A DNA stretch of 64,000 bases from Aeromicrobium endophyticum (GCF_003586285.1 NZ_QUBR01000003.1:62001-126000); one strand, 5' to 3'; shown: positions 16,022 through 25,182, counted from the first letter of the stretch. Numbers and translations are program-made. Notes: a model not told the origin generated them from the sequence alone.

Positions 16022-18060
16022 GCATCGCGACGAACGGTGGCCGGGTCTCCCGGCCGGACGCTCCGATCCCCGGTGGGACGGCGATGGCGCGATTTGCCGC
16101 AGGCGTCGCCGAGCGGCACCAGCTCGACGTGTCCGACTACGGCCTGCTGCATCACTGGTCCGTGACCGAGCCGGAGGCCTTCTGGGCCGAGGTGTGGGAG
16201 TTCTTCGGCGTCGTCGCGTCGTGCCCCTTCGATGCGGTGCTGGACTCTCGGCGCATGCCTGGCGCGCGGTGGTTCGACGGTGCCCGGCTGAACTACGTCG
16301 ACCAGGTGCTGCGGCACGCGGGTCGGCTGACCACGCCGGCGGTCGTGGCCATCTTGGAGGACGGCACGCGTCGCGAGCTCGGTTGGGACGAGCTGCACCG
16401 GCGTGTCGCGGGATTCGCAGCGACGCTGCGCGCCCAGGGTGTCGTGCCCGGTGACCGCGTCGTGGGCTACCTCCCGAACGCGGACGAGGCGATCGTGGCG
16501 TTCCTCGGCACAGCGGCAGTCGGCGCCGTGTGGGCCTGTTGTGCGCCGGACTACGGGACGTCGGCCGCCGCGGACCGATTGGCTCAGCTCGAGCCGACGG
16601 TGCTCGTCGGGGCGACGGCGTACGTGTTCGGGGGAGTCCTTCGCGATCGCCGCGACGTGTTGGCGCAGCTGGCTGACGCTCTCGCGCCGAGGCTGGTGAT
16701 CACCGTGCCCCGCGGCGGCATCGACGTGTCGGACGAGACGTTCGCCTCGGACCAGAACTGGCTGCCGTGGGCCACGGCAGTGGAGGGCGCGGGCGCTCGG
16801 ATCGAGCTCCCGCTGGCGACCGCACAGGTTCCCCCCGACCATCCCCTGTGGGTCCTGTTCTCGTCCGGCACGACCGGCGTCCCCAAGGGAATCGTCCACG
16901 GGCACGCCGGCGTCGTGGTGACCCACCTGCTGACGGTGGGTCTGCACCAGGACCTGCGCGAGGGGGACACCCTCTTCTGGTACACGACCACGAACTGGAT
17001 GTTGTGGAACGTCGTCGTGGGGGCCCTCCTCGCGGGGGTGACGACCATCGCCTACGAGGGGAGTCCGGTCCATCCGACGGTCGACCGGCTGTGGTCGATC
17101 GTCGAGCAGGAGCAGGTCACCCAGATCGGCACGAGCCCCGGGCTGCTCCAGCTCGCGTCCTCGGCCGGACTGCGTCCGGGTGAGGACCACGACCTGGGCA
17201 GTCTCGACCAGATCATGGCAACAGGCGCCCCGGTGTCGGAGGCGTTGCACGAGTGGGTACGCGACGCCGTCTCGCCGGATGTGCCTCTCGTGTCGACCAG
17301 CGGGGGGACAGACGTCGTCAGCTCGTTCGTCGGGGGCGCACCGGGCCTGCATGCCGGGCCCGGCGAGATACCCGGCCCTGTCCTCGGGGTCGCCGCCGAG
17401 GCGTTCGACGAGCACGGGACCGCGGTCCTCGACGTCGTCGGCGAGCTCGTGGTCACGGTGCCCATGCCCTCGATGCCGGTCCGGTTCTGGAACGACCCCG
17501 ACGGAGAGCGCTACCGCGACGCGTACTTCGACATGTACCCAGGCATCTGGCGGCACGGCGACTGGATCACACACACCTCGCGTGGCACCTTCGTCGTGCA
17601 CGGACGCTCCGACTCGACCCTGAACCGGAACGGCGTGCGGCTCGGCTCGGCGGACCTCTACCACGTCGTCGAGGGATCGCTCGGGGTGCAGGAGGCGCTC
17701 GTGCTGGGGGTGGAGCGGCCGGATGGCACCTACCGGATGCCGATGTTCCTCGTGCCGCAGCCGGGTGCCTCGATCGAGGACGACACGATCGCTGCCGTCA
17801 AGCAGAAGCTGCGCACCGAGTGCTCGCCGCGGCACGTCCCGGACGAGTTCCACGTCGTCGAGGCGATCCCGCACACGAAGACGGGCAAGAAGCTCGAGGT
17901 CCCGCTCAAGCGGATCCTGCAGGGCGCCGACGCGCGCGCCGTGCTGAGCACCGGGGCCGTCGATCGGCCGGAGCTGATCGCCTACTACGTCGACCTGGCC
18001 CAGCAGTGGTCCGGTGACGACTCGCAGACACGTTCACCAGCATCAAGGAGCCAGACATGA
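16018..18060 (+). CDS. Acetoacetyl-CoA synthetase-like acid-CoA ligase
   Basis: A 680-residue adenylate-forming ligase, slightly longer than the usual 650 or so for acetoacetate-CoA ligase. The N-terminal cap (LHHWSVTEPEAFWAEVWEFF) and ARLNYVDQVLRH are typical of the AACS/ACS group. The AMP-binding motif is SSGTTGVPKGIVHGH and the C-terminal catalytic Lys lies in HTKTGKKLEVPLK. It activates acetoacetate or a similar short oxo/branched acid to its CoA ester using ATP. ATG at 16018 overlaps the dioxygenase stop (ATGA); its own stop overlaps the next ATG. Confidence 0.85.
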   Translation: MSIATNGGRVSRPDAPIPGGTAMARFAAGVAERHQLDVSDYGLLHHWSVTEPEAFWAEVWEFFGVVASCPFDAVLDSRRMPGARWFDGARLNYVDQVLRHAGRLTTPAVVAILEDGTRRELGWDELHRRVAGFAATLRAQGVVPGDRVVGYLPNADEAIVAFLGTAAVGAVWACCAPDYGTSAAADRLAQLEPTVLVGATAYVFGGVLRDRRDVLAQLADALAPRLVITVPRGGIDVSDETFASDQNWLPWATAVEGAGARIELPLATAQVPPDHPLWVLFSSGTTGVPKGIVHGHAGVVVTHLLTVGLHQDLREGDTLFWYTTTNWMLWNVVVGALLAGVTTIAYEGSPVHPTVDRLWSIVEQEQVTQIGTSPGLLQLASSAGLRPGEDHDLGSLDQIMATGAPVSEALHEWVRDAVSPDVPLVSTSGGTDVVSSFVGGAPGLHAGPGEIPGPVLGVAAEAFDEHGTAVLDVVGELVVTVPMPSMPVRFWNDPDGERYRDAYFDMYPGIWRHGDWITHTSRGTFVVHGRSDSTLNRNGVRLGSADLYHVVEGSLGVQEALVLGVERPDGTYRMPMFLVPQPGASIEDDTIAAVKQKLRTECSPRHVPDEFHVVEAIPHTKTGKKLEVPLKRILQGADARAVLSTGAVDRPELIAYYVDLAQQWSGDDSQTRSPASRSQT

Positions 18061-19007
18061 CAGATCAGTCCCCCGAGACCCGCGACATCTTCGTTCCGCA
18101 CGCGTTCGAGGAGCAGCAGGTCGACCTCGGCGAGGTGGTCATGAACTACGTCGAAGCCGGCTCGGCGGACCATCCCGCACTGCTGCTGCTCCCGGAGCAG
18201 ACAGGATCGTGGTGGAGCTACGAGCCCGTGATCGGATTGTTGGCCGAGAGCTTCCACGTGTTCGCGGTCGACATCCGAGGTCAAGGTCGTAGCACGTGGA
18301 CGCCGAAGCGGTACAGCCTCGACAACTTCGGGAACGATCTGGTCCGCTTCATCTCGCTCGTCGTCAAGCGGCCGGTGATCGTGTCGGGCAACTCGTCCGG
18401 CGGCGTGCTGGCCGCCTGGCTCTCGGCCTACGCGATGCCCGGCCAGATCCGCGCGGCACTGTGCGAGGACACTCCGTTCTTCGCCTCCGAGCTCGTGCCG
18501 GCGCACGGTCACTCGGTGCGTCAGGCGGCGGGTCCGGCCTTCGAGCTGTACCGGAACTTCTTGGGCGACCAGTGGTCGGTGGCCGACTGGGACGGGTTCG
18601 CCGCTGCCGCCAAGGCATCACCCTCGAAGATCATGAGCCTGTTTCCGTCGTCCGACGAGCCGCCACAGAACCTCAAGGAGTACGACCCCGAGTGGGCGCG
18701 CGCGTTCTTCGAGGGCACCGTGGCGCTGCACTGCCCGCACGACCTCATGCTCTCCCAGGTCAAGACACCCATCCTCATCACGCATCACGCGCGGGCCGTC
18801 GATCCGCACTCGGGCGACCTCCTGGGGGCGCTGTCCGACTTCCAGGCAGAGCGGGCCCAGGCCATCATCGAGTCGGCCGGAGTGCCCGTCGAGTACGCGT
18901 CGTTCCCGGACGCGCTGCACATGATGCACCAGTTCGAGCCCGAGCGGTTCGCGGAGGTCCTGACCTCGTGGGTGGCGAGGCTTCCCGCCGACACCCCCGG
19001 CGCGTAG
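18057..19007 (+). CDS. Alpha/beta hydrolase, possible meta-cleavage product hydrolase
   Basis: A 316-residue alpha/beta hydrolase. The nucleophile elbow is GNSSGG with Ser113; VDIRGQGRS near 71-79 is the typical strand-4 segment; the His is probably that in FPDALHMMH near the end. In an operon with an extradiol dioxygenase, the obvious role is hydrolysis of the C-C bond of the ring-opened product, as done by BphD/MhpC, although those carry GNSMGG. Esterase activity is the alternative. ATG overlaps the ligase stop (ATGA). Confidence 0.78.
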   Translation: MTDQSPETRDIFVPHAFEEQQVDLGEVVMNYVEAGSADHPALLLLPEQTGSWWSYEPVIGLLAESFHVFAVDIRGQGRSTWTPKRYSLDNFGNDLVRFISLVVKRPVIVSGNSSGGVLAAWLSAYAMPGQIRAALCEDTPFFASELVPAHGHSVRQAAGPAFELYRNFLGDQWSVADWDGFAAAAKASPSKIMSLFPSSDEPPQNLKEYDPEWARAFFEGTVALHCPHDLMLSQVKTPILITHHARAVDPHSGDLLGALSDFQAERAQAIIESAGVPVEYASFPDALHMMHQFEPERFAEVLTSWVARLPADTPGA

Positions 19008-19014
19008 GACGGCT

Positions 19015-20034
19015 GTGGTCGTGCTCAGTCGCGAGATCCACCTCGCCGCCCGGCCGGTCGGTCTGCCGTCCTCCGACGACTTCGTGGTGCGCGAGGTAGA
19101 GCTGTCCCCACCGGCGGAGGGGGAGGTCCTCGTGAGAAATGACTGGATGTCCGTCGATCCGGCGATGCGTGGCCGGATGCGGGACGTCTTGTCGTACGTG
19201 GCTCCGTTCGGCGTCGGCGAGGTCATGGCGGGCGGAGCCGTCGGCACCGTCGTGCAGTCACGCTCCATTGGCCTGTCGGTCGGCGACCACGTCGTCCATC
19301 GACTCGGGTGGCGCGAGCTGGCGGTCGGGCCGGCCGAGGCCTTCCAGCGCATCGAGTCGGGCGACCTCTCGACGTCGCACCACCTGGGCGTGCTCGGCAT
19401 GCCTGGCCTGACGGCCTACGTGGGTCTGGCGCGGATCGCAGCGGTCGAGCCGGGCGACGTCGTGCTGGTGTCCGCCGCGGCCGGTGCGGTCGGACAGGTG
19501 GCTGCTCGGGTGGCACGTCACCTCGGGGCCGTCGCGGTCGTCCGATCGACGGGCGGTCCTGTCAAAGCCGCTCGTCTGACCGAGGAGCTCGGCTACGACC
19601 GAGCCATCGACTACCGGGCCGCACCCATCGAGCAGGGCGTGCGGGACACTGTGCCCGAGGGCATCGACGTGTACTTCGACAACGTCGGGGGTGATCACCT
19701 CCGCGCCGCGCTCATGCACCTCAACATGCATGGCGCGGTCGCGCTGTGCGGGGCGGTCTCGCAGTACAACTGCGAGTCACGGCCCATGGCGCCCGACCAC
19801 CTGTCCCTGGCGATCTCGAAGCGCCTGCGCCTTCAGGGGTTCATCGTCTCGGATCATGACGACATGCGCGACGAATGGGTCGACCTGGCGACAGGATGGA
19901 TCGCAGACGGATCGCTTCGGACCCCGCAGACCGTGTACGAGGGAATCGACAGCGCGGTGGACGCCTTCATCGGCATGCTGAGCGGTGCCAACACCGGCAA
20001 GACGCTCGTGCGTCTCGCCGCGGACGCGGCGTGA
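19015..20034 (+). CDS. NADP-dependent MDR oxidoreductase (zinc-independent)
   Basis: A 339-residue medium-chain reductase of the leukotriene-B4/prostaglandin-reductase (YncB-like) branch. It lacks the Cys-rich zinc lobe and has the cofactor loop VSAAAGAVGQVAARVA, plus YFDNVGGDHLRAAL and LRLQGFIVSDH, both characteristic. Such enzymes reduce the double bond of alpha,beta-unsaturated ketones with NADPH. It starts seven bases after the hydrolase stop; GTG at 19015 or 19021 may be used. The stop overlaps the SDR start (GTGA). Confidence 0.85.
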   Translation: MVVLSREIHLAARPVGLPSSDDFVVREVELSPPAEGEVLVRNDWMSVDPAMRGRMRDVLSYVAPFGVGEVMAGGAVGTVVQSRSIGLSVGDHVVHRLGWRELAVGPAEAFQRIESGDLSTSHHLGVLGMPGLTAYVGLARIAAVEPGDVVLVSAAAGAVGQVAARVARHLGAVAVVRSTGGPVKAARLTEELGYDRAIDYRAAPIEQGVRDTVPEGIDVYFDNVGGDHLRAALMHLNMHGAVALCGAVSQYNCESRPMAPDHLSLAISKRLRLQGFIVSDHDDMRDEWVDLATGWIADGSLRTPQTVYEGIDSAVDAFIGMLSGANTGKTLVRLAADAA

Positions 20035-20825
20035 CCGCCCTACCGCTGGGCGGGGTGGCCCTGGCCGGCCTGTTCGATCTCGAAGGGGCCGTCGCCGTGG
20101 TCACGGGCGGTTCGCGGGGGATCGGTCGGATGATCGCCGAAGGATTCGTGATCGCCGGCGCCCGAGTCGTCATCACGGCGCGATCGGTCGAGGAGTGCGA
20201 GACGGCGGCCGCCGATCTGCGCACCTGGGGCGACTGCCGAGCTCTGCCAGCCGATCTGTCCACGGTTGCAGGAACGGACGACTTCGCCGGACGGCTGCTC
20301 GAGCTCGAGCCGAGGATCGACGTCCTGGTCAACAACGCGGGCGCGGTCTGGGGCGAGGCGTTCGAGACCTTCTCAGAGGCGGGCTGGGACAAGGTCGTCG
20401 ACCTGAATCTCAAGACGCCCTTCTTCCTGACCCAGAGGCTGCACGCGGCTCTTCGCCGCCCGCAGGACGAGCCACCGTCGAAGGTCGTCAACATCGCGTC
20501 GATCGACGGGCTCTCCCTGGGCGCGCACGAGACGTACTCGTACCACGCGAGCAAGGCCGGGTTGGTGCATCTGACCCGCCGTCTGGCGATCCGGCTGATC
20601 GACGACGGCATCGTCGTGAACGCCATAGCGCCCGGCGCGTTCGCGTCCCGCATGAACAAGTGGGCGCGCGACGACGGCGAAGCGCACGCGGCGCTCATCC
20701 CCGCACGACGCATCGGCTCCCCTGCGGACATCGCCGCCGCCGCGATCTACCTCGCCTCCCGGGCCGGTGACTACGTCGTCGGGGAGACGCTGGTCGTGGA
20801 CGGCGGAGCCACTCTCGCGCGTTGA
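20031..20825 (+). CDS. Short-chain dehydrogenase/reductase (SDR)
   Basis: A 264-residue classical SDR. The cofactor motif is TGGSRGIG, NNAGAVWGEAF marks the fourth strand, and the catalytic YSYHASKAG carries the YxxxK pair. The C-terminus GETLVVDGGATLAR is typical of 3-oxoacyl- or polyol-type SDRs. GTG at 20031 overlaps the preceding stop by four bases; the longer frame upstream only shadows the MDR gene. It probably oxidises or reduces a hydroxyl/keto intermediate of the same route; substrate unknown. Confidence 0.87.
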   Translation: MTALPLGGVALAGLFDLEGAVAVVTGGSRGIGRMIAEGFVIAGARVVITARSVEECETAAADLRTWGDCRALPADLSTVAGTDDFAGRLLELEPRIDVLVNNAGAVWGEAFETFSEAGWDKVVDLNLKTPFFLTQRLHAALRRPQDEPPSKVVNIASIDGLSLGAHETYSYHASKAGLVHLTRRLAIRLIDDGIVVNAIAPGAFASRMNKWARDDGEAHAALIPARRIGSPADIAAAAIYLASRAGDYVVGETLVVDGGATLAR

Positions 20826-20877
20826 TCGCGCACGATCACGAACCCTTACCACCCCACTCGACACCGCAGGAGCTCTT

Positions 20878-20946
20878 GTGCCCGAAGCAGTCAGCATGTC
20901 GGCGACCTCCGTCGTCGGCGGTCTCGTCGTGAAGTGTCTCTCGTGA
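20878..20946 (+). CDS. Possible 22-codon leader peptide before acyl-CoA dehydrogenase
   Basis: AGGAG at 20869-20873, then GTG at 20878, opens a 22-codon frame (MPEAVSMSATSVV, ending KCLS) that stops at TGA 20944-20946. That stop overlaps the GTG proposed for the dehydrogenase at 20943. The dehydrogenase itself has no good ribosome site, so translation could be handed over from this frame. It may be a true coupling leader or the scar of an N-terminal frameshift in the dehydrogenase. Confidence 0.35.
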   Translation: MPEAVSMSATSVVGGLVVKCLS

Positions 20947-22778
20947 GCCGGACCGTGCTGCAGGCGAAGCTGGTGCCGCTCATCGACTTCTTGATCCACG
21001 AGTGGCTGGACGTCGACGAGCTGCTCACGCGACCGCGGTTCGCCCAGCACTCTCGGGGTTCGATCGACGACCTCGTGACCGCCGCGTCCGACATCGCGGG
21101 CACGTACTTCGAGCCGGCCCATCGTCCCAGCGATCTCGTCGAGCCGTACGTGGCGGGCGATGTGGCGGTGCTGCCCGAGCAGACCCGTGCCGCGTGGAAC
21201 GCCTATCGTGACTTCGGCTTCCTGGCCGCGGCCCACGACGAGGAGCACGGTGGGATGCAGGTGCCACGGGTCGCGGACCTGGCGACCAGGGCCATCTTCC
21301 ATGCATCGGCGGCGAGCGTGTCCCCGGCGCTGCTCACCGACGCCAACGCATCGCTCATCCTGAAACACGGGACCGAAGTGCAGAAGCGGGTGTTCGCCGA
21401 GACCGAGCTGATCGGCCGGTGGACCGGGACCATGGCGATGTCGGAGTCGCAGGCCGGATCGTCGCTGTCGGACGTCGCCACCCGCGCGACTCCGGACGGG
21501 GAGGACTTCCAGGACGACCCCCTCGGCCACCGCTACCGGGTGGTCGGCCAGAAGATGTGGATCAGCAACGGCGAGAACGATCTCGGGGAGAACATCATCC
21601 ATCTGGTTCTCGCGAAGATCCCCGGACCCGACGGGACCGTCGATCCGAGCACCCGCGGACTCTCGCTCTTCATCGTGCCGAAGTTCGTCGTCGACGAGGA
21701 CGCGCGCATCGTCGAGCGGAACGACGTGACGCTGGTGGGCCTCAACCACAAGCTCGGCATGCGCGGCACGGCCAACACGGCGCTTGCATTCGGCGACGGC
21801 GGCCATGAGCCCGGCGGCAGGCGCGGTGCGATCGGCTACCTCGTGGGGGAGCCCGGGCGAGGACTGGCGCAGATGTTCCACATGATGAACGCAGCCCGGA
21901 CCGAGATCGGGCTGCTGGGTGCAGCGGTGGGCTTCGCCGGGTTCGCCGTGTCGCTCGACTATGCGAAGCAGCGGCACCAGGGACGTCACCCGCAGGCAGT
22001 CGGCAAGGTCGCGGATTCGCCGCAGGTGGCGATCGTCGAGCACGCGGACGTGAAGCGGATGCTCCTGGCTCAGAAGGCGTTTGCAGAGGGAGCCTTGTCC
22101 CTGTGCCTCTACGCGGCGCGACTCCTGGACGAGCAGCAGACGGGTGAGCCGGCGGACGCGGCACGGGCCACCCGACTGCTCGAGATCCTGACGCCGGTCG
22201 TCAAGAGCTGGCCCGCGGAGTGGTGCCTGGAGGCGAACAGCCTGGCGATCCAGGTGCTCGGCGGAGCGGGGTACACCCGGGACTTCCCCGTCGAGCAGTA
22301 TTGGCGGGACCAGCGTCTCAACATGATCCACGAAGGAACGCACGCCATCCACGGACTGGACCTCCTGGGCCGCAAGGTGCTGCTCGACGACGGTGCTCTG
22401 CTCGCCGATCTGCACACCGTCGTCAACGCCACGGGGGTCGCAGCGCGGACCGCCGGACTCGTCGCGGAGGCGGACGATCTGCTTGCCGCCTGGTCACACG
22501 TCCGCGAGACGACGGACGCTGCTTGGTCCACCGGTGATCCGCGCGACGCCTTGGCGAATGCGACGCCGTACCTGCAGGGGTTCGGCCACGTCGTCGTGGC
22601 CTGGATCCTGCTGGACGTGGCGGTAGCGGCGTCTCGCAGCAGGCACAGCGAGGCCCCGGGAAAGCTGGCCGCGATGCGGTACTTCTACGCGTACGAGCTG
22701 CCGAAGATCGGTGCGTGGCTCGACGTGGCCGGCCGCCGCGAGCCGCTCTGCCGCGACCTCCCGCTGTCGGAGCTGTGA
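20943..22778 (+). CDS. Acyl-CoA dehydrogenase (600-residue class)
   Basis: A 611-residue flavin acyl-CoA dehydrogenase of the large class with an extra C-terminal domain. TGTMAMSESQAGSS and KMWISNGEND form the FAD/substrate region; VLGGAGYTRDFPVEQYWRD and IHEGTHAIHG end the core, with the Glu of HEGT in the position of the catalytic base. It would introduce a 2,3 double bond into an acyl-CoA, possibly the product of the acid-CoA ligase at 16018-18060. The start is uncertain: GTG 20943 (MSRTVLQ) overlaps the leader stop; GTG 20934 is three codons earlier. It ends the operon. Confidence 0.85.
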   Translation: MSRTVLQAKLVPLIDFLIHEWLDVDELLTRPRFAQHSRGSIDDLVTAASDIAGTYFEPAHRPSDLVEPYVAGDVAVLPEQTRAAWNAYRDFGFLAAAHDEEHGGMQVPRVADLATRAIFHASAASVSPALLTDANASLILKHGTEVQKRVFAETELIGRWTGTMAMSESQAGSSLSDVATRATPDGEDFQDDPLGHRYRVVGQKMWISNGENDLGENIIHLVLAKIPGPDGTVDPSTRGLSLFIVPKFVVDEDARIVERNDVTLVGLNHKLGMRGTANTALAFGDGGHEPGGRRGAIGYLVGEPGRGLAQMFHMMNAARTEIGLLGAAVGFAGFAVSLDYAKQRHQGRHPQAVGKVADSPQVAIVEHADVKRMLLAQKAFAEGALSLCLYAARLLDEQQTGEPADAARATRLLEILTPVVKSWPAEWCLEANSLAIQVLGGAGYTRDFPVEQYWRDQRLNMIHEGTHAIHGLDLLGRKVLLDDGALLADLHTVVNATGVAARTAGLVAEADDLLAAWSHVRETTDAAWSTGDPRDALANATPYLQGFGHVVVAWILLDVAVAASRSRHSEAPGKLAAMRYFYAYELPKIGAWLDVAGRREPLCRDLPLSEL

Positions 22779-23289
22779 GAGCCAGGCTGCGGTCTTGATC
22801 GCCGAGGACGGCTGGGGCGCCTCGACGTGGGCCAGTGCGCAGGTCGCGGTAGTGCAGGCGTCGAAGCGAGAACATCTTCGGGCGCCTCGGCACGTGAAGC
22901 GCCACATGAGCCCGCGAAAACAAGAGCCGCGGCTCGACGTGCCGCGGTGATGTCCCCAGCGTCAGTCGACCTACCTGAAGTAGATGGGGTGGCAGGTTCA
23001 GACGTTCTGGTCTGTCCCCGCTACCACCACGAAGGCCCTCACAGTTTTCAGCTGTGAGGGCCTTCGTCATGTGCGCAAGCATTCCCAAAGGACCTGGTTC
23101 AATGACGTCCATGTCCGTTGTTTACCTTCTCCGGCCTTGCGCCATGCGAGCGATCTCCTCTCGCCGGACTGAGCCAGCGAGATCCGCGCCGATGATCGGG
23201 TCCGAGTCCCGATGCGAGTCAGGTCCAGACCTTCGGGTGCACCAGCGGCGCTGATCAGTCCCGGCGGGTGAAGCGCGACACTTAGGTGC
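22779..23289. other. Intergenic region without a convincing gene
   Basis: This 511-base gap lies between the acyl-CoA dehydrogenase stop and the tautomerase stop. It holds the hairpin at 23030-23066. The rest has open frames on both strands, but none has recognisable content or a ribosome site. The part from 23070 to 23280 is slightly lower in GC and may be a remnant, though I cannot name it. Confidence 0.5.
23030..23066. terminator. Perfect 15-bp hairpin
   Basis: CGAAGGCCCTCACAG (23030-23044) pairs perfectly with CTGTGAGGGCCTTCG (23052-23066) around the loop TTTTCAG. It lies about 250 bases after the acyl-CoA dehydrogenase and also faces the minus-strand tautomerase operon, so it can serve as a terminator for either. 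There is no long U-tract. Confidence 0.75.
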
Positions 23290-23496
23290 TCAGACGCGGC
23301 CGAGCATGGCTTCGTTGAGCACGGTGCCGCCGAGGTTCCAGCCGCCGTCGGGCACCTCCTCGATGAGCACGAGGGTCGTGGCCCGGGCACGTTCGCCGTA
23401 CGCGTCGACGATGGCTTCGGTGACGGCGTCGGCCAGCTTCTTCGTGGTCTCGGGGTGCAGCGTGCCGGTGGGGACCTTGAGGTTGGCGAAGGGCAT
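23290..23496 (-). CDS. 4-oxalocrotonate tautomerase-family protein
   Basis: A 68-residue tautomerase. After Met removal the N-terminal residue is Pro (MPFANLKVP), the general base of the family. HPETTKKLADAVTEAIVDAYG and LVLIEEVPDGGWNLGG match the small 4-OT fold, which works as an oligomer on enol/keto isomers of ring-cleavage products. It lies downstream of two SDR genes on the same strand after a 33-base gap and probably shares their transcript. Confidence 0.87.
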   Translation of the reverse strand: MPFANLKVPTGTLHPETTKKLADAVTEAIVDAYGERARATTLVLIEEVPDGGWNLGGTVLNEAMLGRV

Positions 23497-23529
23497 GGTT
23501 TTTCCTTTTCTGGTGGGTGATGCGGTGGG

Positions 23530-24432
23530 TCAGAGTGCGGCGTTGGAGGACAGGAGGTCCTCGATGCCGACGCGGGTGTAGAACTCGGCGCGGATCCGGT
23601 CGGCGACGGCGGAGACGACCTCGCTGCCGTCCTTGGACGGGTCGATGTGGGTGCGGAAGGGCCGGGTGCCGGCCGGCAGGCCGACGAGACGGACGATGTC
23701 GTCCGCGACGTCCTGGACGTCGGCGTCGGCGGGGACGATCGCAGCGAGACGCTCGGTGAGCGAGCGCCGGAGCTGGCCGTACTCGTGTTCGTAGGCGACC
23801 TCACGCTCGGTGTCGCTCGGCGTGCTCGCGTGCGCGAAGTGGTTGGTGCCGCTGGTGAATGCGCCGGGCACGACGATCGTGGTGTCGATCCCGAACCGGC
23901 TCAGCTCGGCCGCGTAGCTCTCGGCCAAGGCGTCCATCGCTGCCTTGGCGGCGAAGTACGGCGCGAGGAAGGGTGGATGACCTCCACGCGTCGAGGAGCT
24001 GCCGACCCACACCACGTAGCCTCGGCGCTTCTCGCGAAGGTGGGGGAGCGCGGCCCGCATGACGCGTTGCGCGCCCAGGACGTTGATGTCGTAGACGGCA
24101 GCGAGTTCCGCCGGGCTGAACGCCTCGGCGACGCCGAGAGTCATGTGACCGGCGTTCTGGACGATCACGTCGATGCGCCCGTGCCGTGCCATGACGTCGC
24201 CCACGGCGTTCTCGACGGACTCCTGCGACTGGACGTCCATCTCGACCGATGCGATCGCGACCTGCTCGTCCTGCGCGAGCCGCTCGAAGGCTTGCACGGA
24301 TGGAGCGTTCCGCCCCTGGGTCTGCCGCATCCCGGCGATCACGGTGTGCCCGGCGCGTGCGAGCGACTCGGCCGTCAGGCGTCCGAATCCGCTGGACGCG
24401 CCGGTGACGACGACCACCTGTCCGGACGGCAT
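23530..24432 (-). CDS. Short-chain dehydrogenase/reductase
   Basis: A 300-residue SDR with TGASSGFGRLTAESLARAG at the cofactor site, QNAGHMTLG in place of the usual NNAG, and the active YFAAK. The long C-terminal tail after VVPGAFTSG is typical of the extended-tail single-domain SDRs. Its ATG (24432) overlaps the stop of the upstream SDR (ATGA), so the two are co-translated. Substrate unknown. Confidence 0.88.
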   Translation of the reverse strand: MPSGQVVVVTGASSGFGRLTAESLARAGHTVIAGMRQTQGRNAPSVQAFERLAQDEQVAIASVEMDVQSQESVENAVGDVMARHGRIDVIVQNAGHMTLGVAEAFSPAELAAVYDINVLGAQRVMRAALPHLREKRRGYVVWVGSSSTRGGHPPFLAPYFAAKAAMDALAESYAAELSRFGIDTTIVVPGAFTSGTNHFAHASTPSDTEREVAYEHEYGQLRRSLTERLAAIVPADADVQDVADDIVRLVGLPAGTRPFRTHIDPSKDGSEVVSAVADRIRAEFYTRVGIEDLLSSNAAL

Positions 24433-25166
24433 CAGATCATCCCGCCGTTGGAACGCAGGATCTGACCGTTGACCCAGTGCCCGTCAGGGCCGACCAGGAA
24501 CGACACGACTCGTGCGATGTCCTCGGGGGTGCCGAGGCGCTCCAACGGGGGCACCTTGGCCAGGGCGTCGATCTGCTCCTGGGTCTTGCCGTCGAGGAAC
24601 AGTTCCGTCGCGGTCGGGCCGGGGGCCACGGTGTTGACGGTGATGTCGCGGCCGCGGAGCTCTCGGGCGAGGATCATGGTCATGCCCTCGACGGCGCTCT
24701 TGCTGGCCGCGTAGGCGCCGTACGTGGGGAACTGGGTTTTCACGACCGACGTGGACGTCATGACGATCGCGCCGCCGTCGCGGATCCGCCGTGCCGCCTG
24801 CTGAGCGACGACGAAGGAGCCGCGGATGTTCGTGCGGTGCAGCGTGTCGAGGACATCGAGGTCCATGTCGGCGATGGTCGAGAGCGCGAGCCGGCCGGCC
24901 GAGTGGACGACGACGTCCACGCCACCCAGCTCTGACTCCGCGCGGTCGAACATCGCTGCCACAGCAGTCTCGTCGGCGACGTCGGCCTTCACCGCGATCG
25001 CCTGGCCGCCGGCCCCCGCGATGGCTGCGACCGTGTCGTCGGCCGCTCCGGTGTCTCCCGCGTACCCGATCACGACGCCGAGTCCTTCTCGGGCGAGACG
25101 CTCGGCGACCGCGCGACCGATGCCTCGCGAGCCTCCGGTGACGATGGCGGTCCTTGAGTTGCTCAT
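24432..25166 (-). CDS. Short-chain dehydrogenase/reductase
   Basis: A 244-residue classical SDR: TGGSRGIGRAVAERLA cofactor motif, HSAGRLALS (NNAG variant), active YAASK, and PGPTATELFLDGK after the catalytic region. The pattern resembles the FabG-like group often annotated as 3-ketoacyl-ACP reductases, but the setting is catabolic. It is the first gene of the SDR-SDR-tautomerase operon and diverges from a TetR regulator; the palindrome at 25183-25203 lies just upstream. Confidence 0.88.
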   Translation of the reverse strand: MSNSRTAIVTGGSRGIGRAVAERLAREGLGVVIGYAGDTGAADDTVAAIAGAGGQAIAVKADVADETAVAAMFDRAESELGGVDVVVHSAGRLALSTIADMDLDVLDTLHRTNIRGSFVVAQQAARRIRDGGAIVMTSTSVVKTQFPTYGAYAASKSAVEGMTMILARELRGRDITVNTVAPGPTATELFLDGKTQEQIDALAKVPPLERLGTPEDIARVVSFLVGPDGHWVNGQILRSNGGMI

Positions 25167-25182
25167 GAGTCCTCCAGTTCGG

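Noticed and set aside
15865..17874. 669-codon minus-strand frame opposite the acetoacetyl-CoA synthetase
   Set aside because: Same shadow effect; the plus strand carries an intact, motif-complete ligase.
20373..22415. 680-codon minus-strand frame opposite the SDR and acyl-CoA dehydrogenase genes
   Set aside because: It lies antisense to two clear enzymes and its translation is rich in Arg, His and Gly with no family motif. Long antisense frames are expected in high-GC DNA.
23067..23804. 245-codon minus-strand frame across the tautomerase and SDR
   Set aside because: It overlaps two genes on the same strand in another frame. Those genes have clear family motifs and it has none.
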